Notes: generated from the letters alone by a model not told the origin. A stretch of 64,000 nucleotides of DNA from JACKDX01 sp964640175 (GCA_964640175.1 CAZXFW010000001.1:310001-374000); one strand, 5' to 3'. Counted from the stretch's first letter, positions 45,297-55,506 are shown. Translations and numbers: made by a program.

Positions 45297-46730
45297 ATGC
45301 ATGCACCCTCCCGATTAATCATCGTTTCAAACCGCGGTCCCTATATTGAGAAGCTAGTGCGAGGGAAACGGAAACGAGTTCGTGCCGCAGGTGGCTTAGT
45401 TACCGCGCTTGATCCTGTGCTTCGGAAACGAGGAGGCGTGTGGGTGAGCACGGAAGAACAGCTATCAGGTCGAGCTGGGGGCGCTACAGAGCTCGCTCAA
45501 CGTGCGTCCGTACCCGGAGAGACCTTGGAACCCGAGGACTATCGAATCGTGGAAGTTCCGTTAGCGCGTGCCATTCAAAGTGGCTACTACGATGGTGTTT
45601 CGAATGCGGTGTTATGGCCACTCTTGCATAGTTTCCCTCCCACGATTCGTGTAGGAAAAGCTCCTTGGGCGAACTACGTGCAGGTGAATCATGCGTTTGC
45701 AGAGAGAGTGGTTGATTGCAGCAATTCTTCGGATTTAATTTGGGTACATGATTTTCACTTGATGCTTGTCCCGGCGTTAATTAGAGAACGTCGGGATAAA
45801 GTAAAGATTGGTTGGTTCTGTCATGTGCCGTGGCCTGGCCCAGATTTGTTTGGGATTTTGCCTTGGCGTGAAGACATTCTCGAAGGGTTATTAGGTGCAG
45901 ATGTACTGGCGTTTCATACAGAAGGCTATGTAAGAAATTTTTTGGATTGTGTGGCTAGATTTACCGGCGCCCGCGTCGATTATGAAAAGCGCACCATTCG
46001 TATGAAACTAAGAAGGATACGTGTTGAAGTGGCACCCATAGGGATTCCTGTGGATGAAGTGCAGACATTGGCATCTAATCCTGCAGTTGCCGCACAAATC
46101 GAGCAAATTCGTTCACGCGTTGGGGGAAGAAAGATTGTTCTTGGAGTAGATCGTCTTGATTATACCAAGGGAATTCCAGAGCGCATTCTCGGATTTGAAC
46201 AATTTCTAAAGAGCGATCGTTCAGCGCGTAATCGATATGTGTATGTGCAGATCATGGTACCGAGCCGTATCGATGTCGATGCCTATGCAAAACTGAAGTC
46301 CGAGGTCGATCGATTGGTGGGAGATATCAATGGGCGATTTAGCTCGGTTGGAAGAGTCGCAATTCACTACTTGTATCGAAGCCTTGATCAGTTGTCGTTG
46401 TATGCACACTACTGTGCAGCCGATGTGGCATTGGTCACGCCTCTTCGAGACGGGATGAATCTTGTTGCACAGGAATTTGTTGCAAATCGTTTGGATTGCA
46501 ATGGAGTGTTGATTCTAAGTGAGTTTGCGGGTGCTGCGTGTTATCTCAAAGATGCTGTGATGGTGAATCCTTATAACATCACTGAGTTGGGAGAGTCCTT
46601 AAAGGTAGCGCTAACCATGTCTGAGCGTGAACAACGCAAGCGGATGCGCTCATTGCGTACGGAAGTACACAAATTGGATGTCCATCGCTGGGCGGAGACA
46701 TGTATTAAATCTATTGAACAGAGGACATAA
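45297..46730 (+). CDS. otsA: Trehalose-6-phosphate synthase
   Basis: This GT20-family glycosyltransferase joins glucose from a nucleotide sugar to glucose-6-phosphate. Key family segments are visible: VSNRGPY near residue 11, HDFHLMLVPALIRERR near 151, CHVPWPGPDLF near 177, GVDRLDYTKGIPERI near 280, and VTPLRDGMNLVAQEFVA near 378. Length 477 is normal. It starts 14 bp after cysQ and is followed 1 bp later by otsB, giving a complete trehalose route from sugar phosphates. Glucosylglycerol-phosphate synthase is a less likely alternative. Confidence 0.93.
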   Translation: MHAPSRLIIVSNRGPYIEKLVRGKRKRVRAAGGLVTALDPVLRKRGGVWVSTEEQLSGRAGGATELAQRASVPGETLEPEDYRIVEVPLARAIQSGYYDGVSNAVLWPLLHSFPPTIRVGKAPWANYVQVNHAFAERVVDCSNSSDLIWVHDFHLMLVPALIRERRDKVKIGWFCHVPWPGPDLFGILPWREDILEGLLGADVLAFHTEGYVRNFLDCVARFTGARVDYEKRTIRMKLRRIRVEVAPIGIPVDEVQTLASNPAVAAQIEQIRSRVGGRKIVLGVDRLDYTKGIPERILGFEQFLKSDRSARNRYVYVQIMVPSRIDVDAYAKLKSEVDRLVGDINGRFSSVGRVAIHYLYRSLDQLSLYAHYCAADVALVTPLRDGMNLVAQEFVANRLDCNGVLILSEFAGAACYLKDAVMVNPYNITELGESLKVALTMSEREQRKRMRSLRTEVHKLDVHRWAETCIKSIEQRT

Positions 46731-46731
46731 C

Positions 46732-47541
46732 GTGGAAGTTTTGCATCTGTTGCAGAAAGTATTGTTGCAACCAATGCCATTGCTCTTGGCGTTTGATTTA
46801 GATGGTACGTTGATCGAAATTTCCGAAGATCCAAACCAGACAACAATGCCGCAAGATGTGTTGTCGATGTTAGACACGTTAAGCAGATTCTCGATATTAC
46901 GGATAGCTATCGTGACTGGTCGAGATCTACGGGCATTCAATCGCATGGTGACCTTGACCAATATCTGGCGGGTAGTTGAGCATGGAGGCTTGATCTTTGC
47001 TCCGGGACAGGCTGCAAAAGCGCCGCTCATTTCTGATGCGCAAGAAGCAACATTAAACCGATTTGAAGCTTGGGCGCGAGCCCAAGTTATTCCTTTAGGA
47101 GCCGATTTTGAAACCAAACGCACTGCTCGAGGCATTCATGTAAGACGTCTTGCTGCTTTCGATGAAGCCTTGGCAGAAAGAATCATTAAAGAAGCGTCTG
47201 ATATGGCTGTATCGATGGGTCTTCATGTGCGTCTTGGTCGCAAAATGGTCGAGGCAGATGCAGTCCATGGTGACAAAGTGACGGCACTTCAGGATATTTG
47301 GAAGGCCAGTGGAGCCAAAGGGATTTTTTTTGCAGGTGATGATTTTACGGATTTTGAATCAATTCGGTTTGCACAGCAGCAGGGAGGCATAGGCGTGTTT
47401 GTTCGCTCTATAGAGCGGAAAACCGGTCCATCGTCTATGGTGCTTGAGGGGCCTTCTGAGGTTAAAATGCTACTTTCTCAGATGATTGATGTGTTAGGGA
47501 AGCGTGAGAATCACTCGAGCGATGGAGAAATAAAGGAGTAA
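46732..47541 (+). CDS. otsB: Trehalose-6-phosphate phosphatase
   Basis: This HAD-family phosphatase releases trehalose from trehalose-6-phosphate. Motif I FDLDGTL lies near residue 21, VTGRD near 61, and GDDFTDFESI near 204. From GTG 46732, with AGAGGA 6-11 bp upstream, the protein has 269 residues; the longer frame to 46627 lies inside otsA. The last 48 bp overlap the 3' end of the convergent mgtE gene, so the two transcripts are complementary there. Trehalose would serve stress or osmotic protection. Confidence 0.92.
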   Translation: MEVLHLLQKVLLQPMPLLLAFDLDGTLIEISEDPNQTTMPQDVLSMLDTLSRFSILRIAIVTGRDLRAFNRMVTLTNIWRVVEHGGLIFAPGQAAKAPLISDAQEATLNRFEAWARAQVIPLGADFETKRTARGIHVRRLAAFDEALAERIIKEASDMAVSMGLHVRLGRKMVEADAVHGDKVTALQDIWKASGAKGIFFAGDDFTDFESIRFAQQQGGIGVFVRSIERKTGPSSMVLEGPSEVKMLLSQMIDVLGKRENHSSDGEIKE

Positions 47542-48855
47542 TCCTGCAATATCCACTAACGATGCAATAAAAGGTGTGGAAGATACAGCAGGATCGAGCC
47601 CCATGCGTTGTATAGCGAGCGGTAAGAGGGAGCCCAGCAATGCTCCAAGCACCACTACTGCAATAATGCTAAACGCAACAGTAAATCCTACGCTGAGTTC
47701 TAAATTGGTGTCACCTGTGAAATAGGCTCTAATAAAACCTACTGCTCCAAGTAAGAGTCCTAGCGCAATTCCAATGGCGAGTTCTCGTGACATGATGCGC
47801 CACCAATCGCGTGGTTTAATCTCACCGACAGCGAGTCCGCGAATAACCAGCGAAGAAGACTGTGACCCTGTGTTACCTCCAGAAGAGATGATAAGCGGAA
47901 TAAAAGCCACAAGTGTAAGCATGGCTGCAAAATCACTTTGGTAGCTTTTCAAAACAGAGGCAGTAAGTAGCTCCCCGAAAAACAATATGACCAGCCAGGG
48001 AGCCCGTTTACGAATAAACATGAGAATGCTGGTTTCGAAGTAGGGTGCATCGATAGGCTCTATGGCAGCCATTTTCTGAGCATCCTCGGTTGCTTCTTCG
48101 ATGACGACGTCCATTACGTCGTCGACAGTGACTACGCCTAAAAGACGCCCTCGTTTCCCTGTGACAGGAATGGCTGAAAAGTCATATTTGGCGATTGCCT
48201 TGGCCACTTCCTCCTGATCAGCGCTTGGCTCAACCCGTACAACATTCTCTGTCATGATTTCTCGTAGCGTTTGGTTGAAATCACCTAGGATTAAATCACG
48301 CAGTGAAACAATACCAATAAGTTTGTTACCGGGTGTGGTCACATAGAGGTAATAAATAGTTTCAGGATTTTGCTGACGAGAATGATCCCGTACTTTGGTA
48401 ATGGCTTCTCGAACTGTAGTTTCTGGCGGTAGCGCAATGTATTGGGTGGTCATTAGCCCCCCAGCGCTTTCTTCCGAATACGCTACAAGGCGACGGACTT
48501 CCTCGGCGGCGATGGGCGAACTGGCTTCTAAACAGCTCAAGAGATGTTGAGCTGTCTGTGGATCGAGTTCTTGAATAACGTCAGCGCGATCATCCGGAGA
48601 CATTTGCTCAAGCAATGCTGCGCTGTGCTCAGCCGGCATTAGCTCAAGCAGAGCATCCCGCTGTTCCACCGATAGACGCCCCAGTACATCTGCGGCTTCT
48701 ACAACAGGTAGCACTTGAAATGTCTCTAAGACATCCTCCAGAGAACGCTCGTTAAGCGCTTCGGCAATGTCTTCGGGATGCATATCTACTAAGGCTTCCC
48801 GAAGAAGACCGGTGCTCAAGGCTTCTGGAGCAGCGTTATGTTCTGTGGAACCCAT
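47494..48855 (-). CDS. mgtE: Magnesium transporter MgtE
   Basis: This Mg2+ channel has 453 residues. The N-terminal MgtE_N helical domain covers about 15-130, with repeated DIAEAL and DRADVIQEL patterns. Two CBS domains occupy 130-255 (YYLYVTTPGNKLIGIVSLRDL and FSAIPVTGKRGRLLGVVTVDD). The pore domain has five helices and NTGSQSSSLVIRGLA, the conserved pore region. The CBS domains sense cytosolic Mg2+. The ATG at 48855 was preferred to a TTG at 48879. Its 3' end runs 48 bp into otsB on the opposite strand. Confidence 0.93.
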   Translation of the reverse strand: MGSTEHNAAPEALSTGLLREALVDMHPEDIAEALNERSLEDVLETFQVLPVVEAADVLGRLSVEQRDALLELMPAEHSAALLEQMSPDDRADVIQELDPQTAQHLLSCLEASSPIAAEEVRRLVAYSEESAGGLMTTQYIALPPETTVREAITKVRDHSRQQNPETIYYLYVTTPGNKLIGIVSLRDLILGDFNQTLREIMTENVVRVEPSADQEEVAKAIAKYDFSAIPVTGKRGRLLGVVTVDDVMDVVIEEATEDAQKMAAIEPIDAPYFETSILMFIRKRAPWLVILFFGELLTASVLKSYQSDFAAMLTLVAFIPLIISSGGNTGSQSSSLVIRGLAVGEIKPRDWWRIMSRELAIGIALGLLLGAVGFIRAYFTGDTNLELSVGFTVAFSIIAVVVLGALLGSLLPLAIQRMGLDPAVSSTPFIASLVDIAGLLLYFSIARVILTLP

Positions 48856-48921
48856 GCGTATGCGGGGCTTATAGCGCAATCGTGCTTGCAGTTACACTGA
48901 TGTCAGTATAATTCCTGAGTC

Positions 48922-50073
48922 ATGAATAAGGCGAATCTCCATCCGGAAACACTAGCGATTCACGCAGGCCAAGAGCCTGACCCGAGTACCGGGGCCGTTA
49001 TGCAACCCATTGTACTTTCCACCACGTTTGCCCAAGATGGCCCGGGCAACCATCGGGGTTATGAGTATACGCGTTCAGACAATCCCAACCGTCGTAGTCT
49101 TGAAGCGTGTTTGGCGGCATTAGAAGGAGCATGCCATGGGCTGGCGTTTTCCTCGGGCTGTGCTGCAGCCACGATGGTCATACAGCTATTGCGAGGGGGG
49201 GATCATGTGGTGGCTTGTGATGACGTTTACGGGGGCACTCGACGCCTTTTTGACCGTGTCTTTGCGCCGCTTGGCCTTAGCATCAGTTGGGTAGACCTTT
49301 CAGACGCCACGGCACTCAGGGGTGCCATCCGAGATAATACGAAACTGGTGTGGATAGAGACGCCTACAAATCCCATGCTTAAGCTCTTGGACATCAAAGC
49401 GCTTGCGCAAATATGTGCTTCAGCTCACGTGCCTTTAGCCGTTGATAATACGTTTGCCACTCCGATGCTTCAAAAACCCTTGGATCTTGGGGCTACCATC
49501 GTTGTCCATTCGATGACGAAGTATCTCAATGGCCATAGTGATGTGTTGGGAGGAGCTGTGCTTACCAACGACGATGAGCTGGCGCAACGTATGCGGTTTC
49601 TTCAGAATTCGATAGGTGCTGTGCCTTCTCCGTTTGATTGTTTCATGATTTTGAGGGGTCTAAAAACTCTGCCTGTCCGAATGGCGCAACATTGCGTTTC
49701 TGCTAAGCAAATTGCACACTGGCTCACTGAACAGTTCGCCATCAACCGTGTTATTTATCCTGGGCTTCAAAGTCACCCGCAACACGAGCTAGCCACGCGG
49801 CAAATGCGAGACTTTGGTGGTATTGTCTCGTTTGAGGTCAAAGGTGGGCTTCATGCTGCTGAAAAACTTCTGAAGACCGTAAAAATTTTTGCATGTGCTG
49901 AAAGTTTAGGAGGTGTTGAGTCCTTGATTGAGCTTCCAGCGATGATGACTCATGCCAGTATTCCACCGGAAGTCCGCCAATCCTTAGGCATTTCTGACGG
50001 GTTGATCCGAATTTCCGTGGGCCTAGAAAATAGCGCGGATTTGCGTAATGACTTGGCTTCTGGTTTAACGTAG
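48922..50073 (+). CDS. Cystathionine gamma-synthase/lyase-type PLP enzyme
   Basis: This member of the Cys/Met metabolism PLP-dependent family has 383 residues. The PLP lysine stands in VVHSMTKYLNGHSDVLGG near residue 200, and EYTRSDNPNRRSLE lies near 50. The C-terminus has ESLGGVESLIELPAMMTHAS and GISDGLIRISVGLEN. Sequence alone does not separate synthase (MetB, methionine route) from lyase (cysteine from cystathionine); the LIELPAMMTH segment is shared. It sits alone between mgtE and a lipoprotein gene. Confidence 0.88.
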   Translation: MNKANLHPETLAIHAGQEPDPSTGAVMQPIVLSTTFAQDGPGNHRGYEYTRSDNPNRRSLEACLAALEGACHGLAFSSGCAAATMVIQLLRGGDHVVACDDVYGGTRRLFDRVFAPLGLSISWVDLSDATALRGAIRDNTKLVWIETPTNPMLKLLDIKALAQICASAHVPLAVDNTFATPMLQKPLDLGATIVVHSMTKYLNGHSDVLGGAVLTNDDELAQRMRFLQNSIGAVPSPFDCFMILRGLKTLPVRMAQHCVSAKQIAHWLTEQFAINRVIYPGLQSHPQHELATRQMRDFGGIVSFEVKGGLHAAEKLLKTVKIFACAESLGGVESLIELPAMMTHASIPPEVRQSLGISDGLIRISVGLENSADLRNDLASGLT

Positions 50074-50075
50074 CC

Positions 50076-50603
50076 ATGCAATTAAGAATGGCCATAATTG
50101 GGGGGTTGCTTCTGGGAGCCTGTGGGGACTCTTTATCTGTTGACGTTGCATGGCTCGTGAAAACGCCCTGTGCGAGTGTTAACTGTCCACCTGCGCGATC
50201 CATATCTGCTTCTGTCGATGACGATGGTTACAACATTAATTGTGAGCTGATAGGCTCAAAGGAAAGTAGCGGTCTTCTCTTCAGTGCAAAGAAGCTAGAT
50301 GGTAATGAGGTGGAATATGGTATCGAGCTTCGTAATGGCTTAGTGGTCAATAACGAGTTTGTGGGTGGCGATGAATGTGTATTCAAGGTTATCGAAGGTA
50401 ACCAGTATGAAGGTGCTTGTGGTACGAGCGCTCCTAGTGAAGACTCGCCCTGTCAGGTTTCAAATTTTGCAGCTAATGGTGGAACAATTAGCCTAAATAT
50501 TTTGTGTCAGGGCTTACCTTTACCAGGGACTGATCAACAGGTTTCCGTGATCGCGCCTACGGGAATTTCACAGCCTTTGGCTGTCACGTGCAAAAATTTA
50601 TAA
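50076..50603 (+). CDS. Hypothetical lipoprotein
   Basis: This 175-residue protein has a lipoprotein signal peptide with lipobox LLGAC (Cys16) and seven or more further cysteines in a Gly/Ser/Asn-rich, probably beta-sheet mature part. Even numbers of cysteines in an exported protein suggest disulfides. No family is recognised. It begins 2 bp after the cystathionine enzyme, though a functional link is not obvious. Its last 6 bp overlap the end of the convergent spoVR gene. Confidence 0.6.
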   Translation: MQLRMAIIGGLLLGACGDSLSVDVAWLVKTPCASVNCPPARSISASVDDDGYNINCELIGSKESSGLLFSAKKLDGNEVEYGIELRNGLVVNNEFVGGDECVFKVIEGNQYEGACGTSAPSEDSPCQVSNFAANGGTISLNILCQGLPLPGTDQQVSVIAPTGISQPLAVTCKNL

Positions 50604-52133
50604 ATGGCGTTGAGAATGCTCTTTGCCGTCATAGCGAAGAGCTGATTCTTTTCCATCAATGATGGTGTGTAGTTCAACCGGACGCTTCCAAATTCTTAAA
50701 AGGCCCTCTAAGACAGATTCTGCATAGTCCAGCCGTAGATCAATACCCGAGTAGTTGTGTTTGAGCACCAGTTCGCCACGATTGGAGGCATTCGCATCTG
50801 CCAGTCGGATCGCAGGATGCCCTCCATTGGTGAGATTGAAAAGAAGCTTTTCCTTCACTTCTTTAAACATGCGGGATTCTATTTCCCATCGATTATTTCG
50901 TGAGTTGTATCCAAAAGAATACAATTTAGCACTGGCTACAAACTCAGGGGTTAAAAACTCATCGATAAACGTGATGTCATTATAAAATGACCGCACCTCG
51001 AAAAGTTTTTTTGGTCCAAGGCCCAACCGACGGTTCCAAGAGCGGCGAGTCTCCATATCATCACAATTTTCCCATTCGGTGCCGAATTGACCTTTATTCC
51101 AACGCTCTTCAATGTGACGAAAGAGTTCAACGCCAAGCTTATAAGGGTTAAGCTGTCCAGGCTGGGTCGCAAGCACGGAAGCACACCGGTCAGCATAATC
51201 GACGATTTCTGAGGCCGTGGCTGATTTCTCGGTGATAATTTTAGAGTGCCAGTACGTTGCCCATCCTTCATTCATGATTTTTGTTTGAGCTTGTGGAGCA
51301 AAATAACATGCTTCACGACGGATAATTTCTAAGACATCTCGTTCCCAGCGTTCCAAGGGTGCGTGCTCAATTAAAAATGCAAGCACGTCACGTGCAGGCT
51401 CTTGTGGAAAAGATTTGTCTTTTTTGCGTTCGGTTTCAAGACGTTCACGTTGAGCGCTCACAAATTCTTGGGGATTAATATAATCTGCCATGTATTCCCG
51501 CTCGACACGTAGTAACGGTACCTCTTGGGTAGTGTTATAATTGTCTAAATCAGTTTCAGATCTTGGTTTCTGTGTCCCTTCTTTAAGTGAAGGGTCAATA
51601 AGGTTGTCTAGTCCAAGACAGACATCAATGAATCGTTCAACTTCTTCAACACCAATGCGATCAACCCACCGACGTATCACGGCAGCGTGATTTGCAAACG
51701 TATCAATCCATTTGCGTATTGGCTCGCCTGTCCTTGCATCCATGCCTTGGTTCGTAGTCTTAAATGTATAGTTGTTTTTAAAAAAATCCACGTGAGCATA
51801 AACGTGAGCCATGACGAGTTTTTGCTCAATCATGCTATTGCCTTCTAGCAGGTACGCCACTGCGGGATTGTTGTTAATCACCATCTCATAGATCTTCGAA
51901 AGACCGTATTCGTGACTTTTGGAAAGCTGCTCATATTCCATTCCAAAACGCCAATGAGGGTAGCGACTCGGAAATCCTCCATAAGAGGCTATTTCGTTCA
52001 TTTGTTCGTAGCTGAGTATTTCAAAGATCAGTGGAAAAAAATCGAGCCCAAAGTCGCGCGCGTAACTTTCAACTCGACGCTGTTCGTCTAAAAGTTCATT
52101 AGGTAGTTTTGTATGAAGGGCAAATTTTGCCAC
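50598..52133 (-). CDS. SpoVR-family protein
   Basis: This 511-residue soluble protein belongs to the SpoVR/YcgB family, found in spore cortex formation in Bacillus but also widely in non-sporulating bacteria. FPLIFEILSYEQMNEIASYGGFPSRYPHWRFG near residue 36 and NEGWATYWHSK near 290 are strongly conserved. Molecular activity is unknown. It is the third gene of the classic PrkA-YeaH-SpoVR group; its start overlaps the DUF444 stop by one base. The group is linked to starvation and stress signalling. Confidence 0.92.
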   Translation of the reverse strand: MAKFALHTKLPNELLDEQRRVESYARDFGLDFFPLIFEILSYEQMNEIASYGGFPSRYPHWRFGMEYEQLSKSHEYGLSKIYEMVINNNPAVAYLLEGNSMIEQKLVMAHVYAHVDFFKNNYTFKTTNQGMDARTGEPIRKWIDTFANHAAVIRRWVDRIGVEEVERFIDVCLGLDNLIDPSLKEGTQKPRSETDLDNYNTTQEVPLLRVEREYMADYINPQEFVSAQRERLETERKKDKSFPQEPARDVLAFLIEHAPLERWERDVLEIIRREACYFAPQAQTKIMNEGWATYWHSKIITEKSATASEIVDYADRCASVLATQPGQLNPYKLGVELFRHIEERWNKGQFGTEWENCDDMETRRSWNRRLGLGPKKLFEVRSFYNDITFIDEFLTPEFVASAKLYSFGYNSRNNRWEIESRMFKEVKEKLLFNLTNGGHPAIRLADANASNRGELVLKHNYSGIDLRLDYAESVLEGLLRIWKRPVELHTIIDGKESALRYDGKEHSQRHL

Positions 52134-53242
52134 TATTTCCCCTTCCCTAAGAATTCTCGAATGGAGCCGACAATAGCTTCGCGATCACGTATTTCGCTGG
52201 TGACGAGACGATCGTCCGTGAGTAGGTTATCTCTCAGATCTTTAATGAATTGACCTGACCCATACGGACTTTCCACTTGCCCATAACAAAAGACATTCGA
52301 AGCAGGAAGCAGCTTTGATTTGAGCAATTCAATGCATAGGAGGGTATCGTCAACACTCCAGTTATCACCGTCAGAAAAATGGAAAGGATAAATATTCCAT
52401 TCGCTTGTTGGATACTCTGATTTGATGATGTGATTAGCGAGTTTGTACGCGGAAGAGATCATTGTTCCACCAGATTCCCGGGTACGGAAAAAAGTGTCCC
52501 TGTCCACCTCACGTGCGACTGCATCATGAATAATGTAGCGTGTTTCAAGCTGTTTGTATTGATTTTTTAGCCATGCATCGATCCAAAACGATTCCATGCG
52601 GACAATTTCTTTTTGTTCATCTCCCATGGAACCCGAAACGTCCATCATATAAATTATAACGGCATTGGCTGCGGGTTGTTCCTGAGTCTTCCAGGACCGA
52701 AATCGCATATCATCACGTACAGGAAAGACCACTGGCCTTTGAGGATCGTAAGTTCCCATAGAGATTTGGCGCCTTAGCGCACGTCGATAACTGCGCTTAA
52801 AGTGTCTTAACGAGTTGGGGCCTGTTCTACGAATTCCAACGTATCTATCTTTGTCTTGAGTAATGTGGTTTTTGCCTTTATTTTCAATACGTGGAAGTTC
52901 CAGTTCTTCCCCTAAAATTTCGGCGAGTTCTTCCAGAGTGACATCCACTTCCATAAGATGTTCACCAGCCATATCTCCAGCTTGATGACCTGGCTGTGTG
53001 GAAGGATCCCCTGGCGAGAGTGGCGATCCGCTATCTCCTTCACCCTGTGCGACCCCGCCTCGTTGTTTAGTACCAAAACGAAACCTAGGGATATCAATCT
53101 GTGTAATAGGAATGGATACAAAATCATTGCCTTGCTTGCCTATAAGCTCGCCTTGCGAAATGTACTTGCGTAGATTTTCTCGGATTCTACCGCGTACAAT
53201 TTGCCGAAAGCGAGAATGATCTTGATCGATCTTTAATGACAT
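52133..53242 (-). CDS. DUF444/YeaH-family protein with VWA-like domain
   Basis: This 369-residue protein of the YeaH/YhbH family carries a von Willebrand A-like domain in its second half, with MIDAS-like DVSGSMG near residue 202. The N-terminal region contains the conserved RGRIRENLRKYI and a Gly/Pro/Gln-rich stretch. Proteins of this family work with the kinase PrkA. It lies between prkA (6-bp gap) and spoVR (1-bp overlap), the arrangement conserved across many bacteria. Confidence 0.92.
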   Translation of the reverse strand: MSLKIDQDHSRFRQIVRGRIRENLRKYISQGELIGKQGNDFVSIPITQIDIPRFRFGTKQRGGVAQGEGDSGSPLSPGDPSTQPGHQAGDMAGEHLMEVDVTLEELAEILGEELELPRIENKGKNHITQDKDRYVGIRRTGPNSLRHFKRSYRRALRRQISMGTYDPQRPVVFPVRDDMRFRSWKTQEQPAANAVIIYMMDVSGSMGDEQKEIVRMESFWIDAWLKNQYKQLETRYIIHDAVAREVDRDTFFRTRESGGTMISSAYKLANHIIKSEYPTSEWNIYPFHFSDGDNWSVDDTLLCIELLKSKLLPASNVFCYGQVESPYGSGQFIKDLRDNLLTDDRLVTSEIRDREAIVGSIREFLGKGK

Positions 53243-53248
53243 AATTGG

Positions 53249-55318
53249 TTACTTCTTTACATCTCCCCGTGCAAAGATGCTGGAAACGAACGCTAACACG
53301 TCATTCGCTGACGCTTCGTTATAGCCGTAATGTTTAATCAAGCGATCTTTGATAACGTCAATCTTGTCTTGCGTGTCTTTGTCGATGACATTCGCAACAA
53401 AGCTGCTCAACTTGATTGAATCTTTCTGGTCTTCAAACAGTTTCATTTCCAGTGCTCGACGTAGTCTATCGTTGGTATCATAAGCAAACGTTTTTCCTTC
53501 GATAGCAAGTGCGCCAATGTAGTTCATGATTTCACTCCGGAAATCATCTTTGCGGTTTTCCGGAATGTCGATCTTTTCTTCAACAGATCGCATCAAACGC
53601 TCATCGGGTTCCTCATCACGACCGGTATATCGATTTTTGACCTTTTCTTTGAGAGTATGTGCGCGAATATTATCAATATAGTTTGCACATAGACGACCGA
53701 TGGCTTCTTCGTCCGCACTGATCGCGCGCTGCACTTCGTTTTTAACAAGCTCTTCATATTCAGCTTTAACTACGCCAATCAGCTCTCTATAGTGTTTGCG
53801 TTGCTCTTCATTGGAGATAAGCGAATGATGTCGAACGCCTTTTTCAAGTTCATTAAGCACCATAAAAGGGTTGATGTATCCCTCAGCGCCATCGCGCACT
53901 AGCGTATTGGAAATTTTGTCTTGTACGTAACGAGGTGAAATGCCTTCGAGGCCTTCCCGTTTCGTTTCCTTTCGAAGTTCTTTAACATTGTCTTGAGTGA
54001 ACCCTGGAAGTATTTTCCCATCGTATAGCTTCATTTTTTGTAAGGGCGTGAGATTGTGCTTTTTAGGCTGTTCTAAGCGTGTCAGAACTGCCCACATCGC
54101 AGCGACTTCCAGGGTATGGGGAGCAATGTGCTTTCCTCTTAATCTCTCTTGGGAGAAGTCTTTTTCGTAGATGCGAATTTCGTGCTGAAGCTTTGTGATG
54201 TAGGGAATATCAATTTTGATCGTGCGATCTCGAAGCGCTTCCATGAACTCGTTATTGAGAAGTTTTTGATATTCAGCTTCGTTCGTGTGCCCAATGATGA
54301 CTTCGTCGATATCTGTTTGAGCGAATTTTTTTGGCTTAATTTTATGTTCTTGAGTTGCTCCTAAAAGATCGTACAGAAAAGCGACATCGAGCTTGAGCAC
54401 TTCGACAAATTCGACAATACCGCGGTTTGCGATGTTGAACTCACCATCAAAATTGAACGCTCGTGGATCCGAATCCGATCCGTATTCTGCAATTTTTCGA
54501 TAATTGATATCCCCGGTTAACTCCGTAGAATCCTGGTTTTTTTCATCCTTGGGTTGAAATGTACCGATGCCAATACGGTCTTGCTCACTTAATACGAGTC
54601 GTTTAACGCGAATGTGATTGGCGACTACTTTTGCCCAGTCACCTTCATATTTTTCCATTAAAGCGTTGAAGATAAAGCGACAGGCGGGATCCAGCTCTCC
54701 TTCAATTTTTACACGATGTTGGTCATTCCCCAATGCTAACTGGTTGATGGCATCTTTACGCCATTCCACCGGAATCAGACGTAGGGGCTCTTCATGCATG
54801 GGGCATGGATAGTCACCGTGATGTTCTTCGTGGTTTATAAGGCCTGTGCCCTGAAGATTACACCATTTGAAACTATAGAGGGCTCCTTCGGGGGTTCTTG
54901 AATAATTCTCAATGCCCTTTTTCAGCAAGCGGGCGATCGTGCTTTTGGATGAGCCAACTGGGCCGTGTAGTAGGATAACCCGACGCTCCGGGCCGTAGCC
55001 TTGGGCTGCGGCCTGCAGCACATGAACAAGCCGCATAAGAGAGATATCCAGCCCGAAGATGGCATCTTTGCCATGGTCGATGGGGTCTCTGAAAAAGGGA
55101 TATCTGACCAGCCTTTTTTTATTGTCGATATATTCTTCTTCCCCGTACGACACGATCATATCGTAAAGCCGTTGAAATGCATTGCGTGTGATTTGGGGCT
55201 TGCCACGAACTATCTGTAAATAGTCTTCGAAAGAACCTTCCCAGTGCAAGTCGCGGTACTGGTCGTAGTTTTGAAAATTGGCGATGCGCGAAACCATTTC
55301 AAAGCGTAGTGAGCTCAT
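53249..55318 (-). CDS. prkA: PrkA-type serine protein kinase
   Basis: This 689-residue protein of the PrkA family has an AAA-like domain fused to a C-terminal kinase-like region. The P-loop GPVGSSKSTIARL lies near residue 118. The conserved KWCNLQGTGLINHEEHHGDYPC region and the FAQTDIDEVIIGHTNE segment (near 325) identify the family. It is the first gene of the prkA-yeaH-spoVR operon (55318 to 50598) and is divergent from phoH across a 188-bp spacer in which I saw no convincing promoter or repeat. Confidence 0.94.
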   Translation of the reverse strand: MSSLRFEMVSRIANFQNYDQYRDLHWEGSFEDYLQIVRGKPQITRNAFQRLYDMIVSYGEEEYIDNKKRLVRYPFFRDPIDHGKDAIFGLDISLMRLVHVLQAAAQGYGPERRVILLHGPVGSSKSTIARLLKKGIENYSRTPEGALYSFKWCNLQGTGLINHEEHHGDYPCPMHEEPLRLIPVEWRKDAINQLALGNDQHRVKIEGELDPACRFIFNALMEKYEGDWAKVVANHIRVKRLVLSEQDRIGIGTFQPKDEKNQDSTELTGDINYRKIAEYGSDSDPRAFNFDGEFNIANRGIVEFVEVLKLDVAFLYDLLGATQEHKIKPKKFAQTDIDEVIIGHTNEAEYQKLLNNEFMEALRDRTIKIDIPYITKLQHEIRIYEKDFSQERLRGKHIAPHTLEVAAMWAVLTRLEQPKKHNLTPLQKMKLYDGKILPGFTQDNVKELRKETKREGLEGISPRYVQDKISNTLVRDGAEGYINPFMVLNELEKGVRHHSLISNEEQRKHYRELIGVVKAEYEELVKNEVQRAISADEEAIGRLCANYIDNIRAHTLKEKVKNRYTGRDEEPDERLMRSVEEKIDIPENRKDDFRSEIMNYIGALAIEGKTFAYDTNDRLRRALEMKLFEDQKDSIKLSSFVANVIDKDTQDKIDVIKDRLIKHYGYNEASANDVLAFVSSIFARGDVKK

Positions 55319-55506
55319 TGCTTTTTCCTAACTCCGTTAGCTTGGGCTAATGCGGATGGTGGCTAGCTGGTGGATAGACCTCTACACTCCTAGGATATCG
55401 AACTCAGCCCGCCTATGCCAGAATCACAACGAACGGGTGCGACATTCGACTACACTTGATGCCAAATAGTTTGAATTTAAGGGGACCTTTGACATAAAGT
55501 AGGCGG

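Noticed and set aside
46650..47135. Minus-strand frame of 161 codons opposite otsB
   Set aside because: It is antisense to the conserved phosphatase motifs and has no recognisable domain.
55490..55495. Perfect TTGACA just before phoH
   Set aside because: A -10 box at normal spacing would fall inside the coding sequence after the start codon, and the PIN domain requires translation to begin at 55507.
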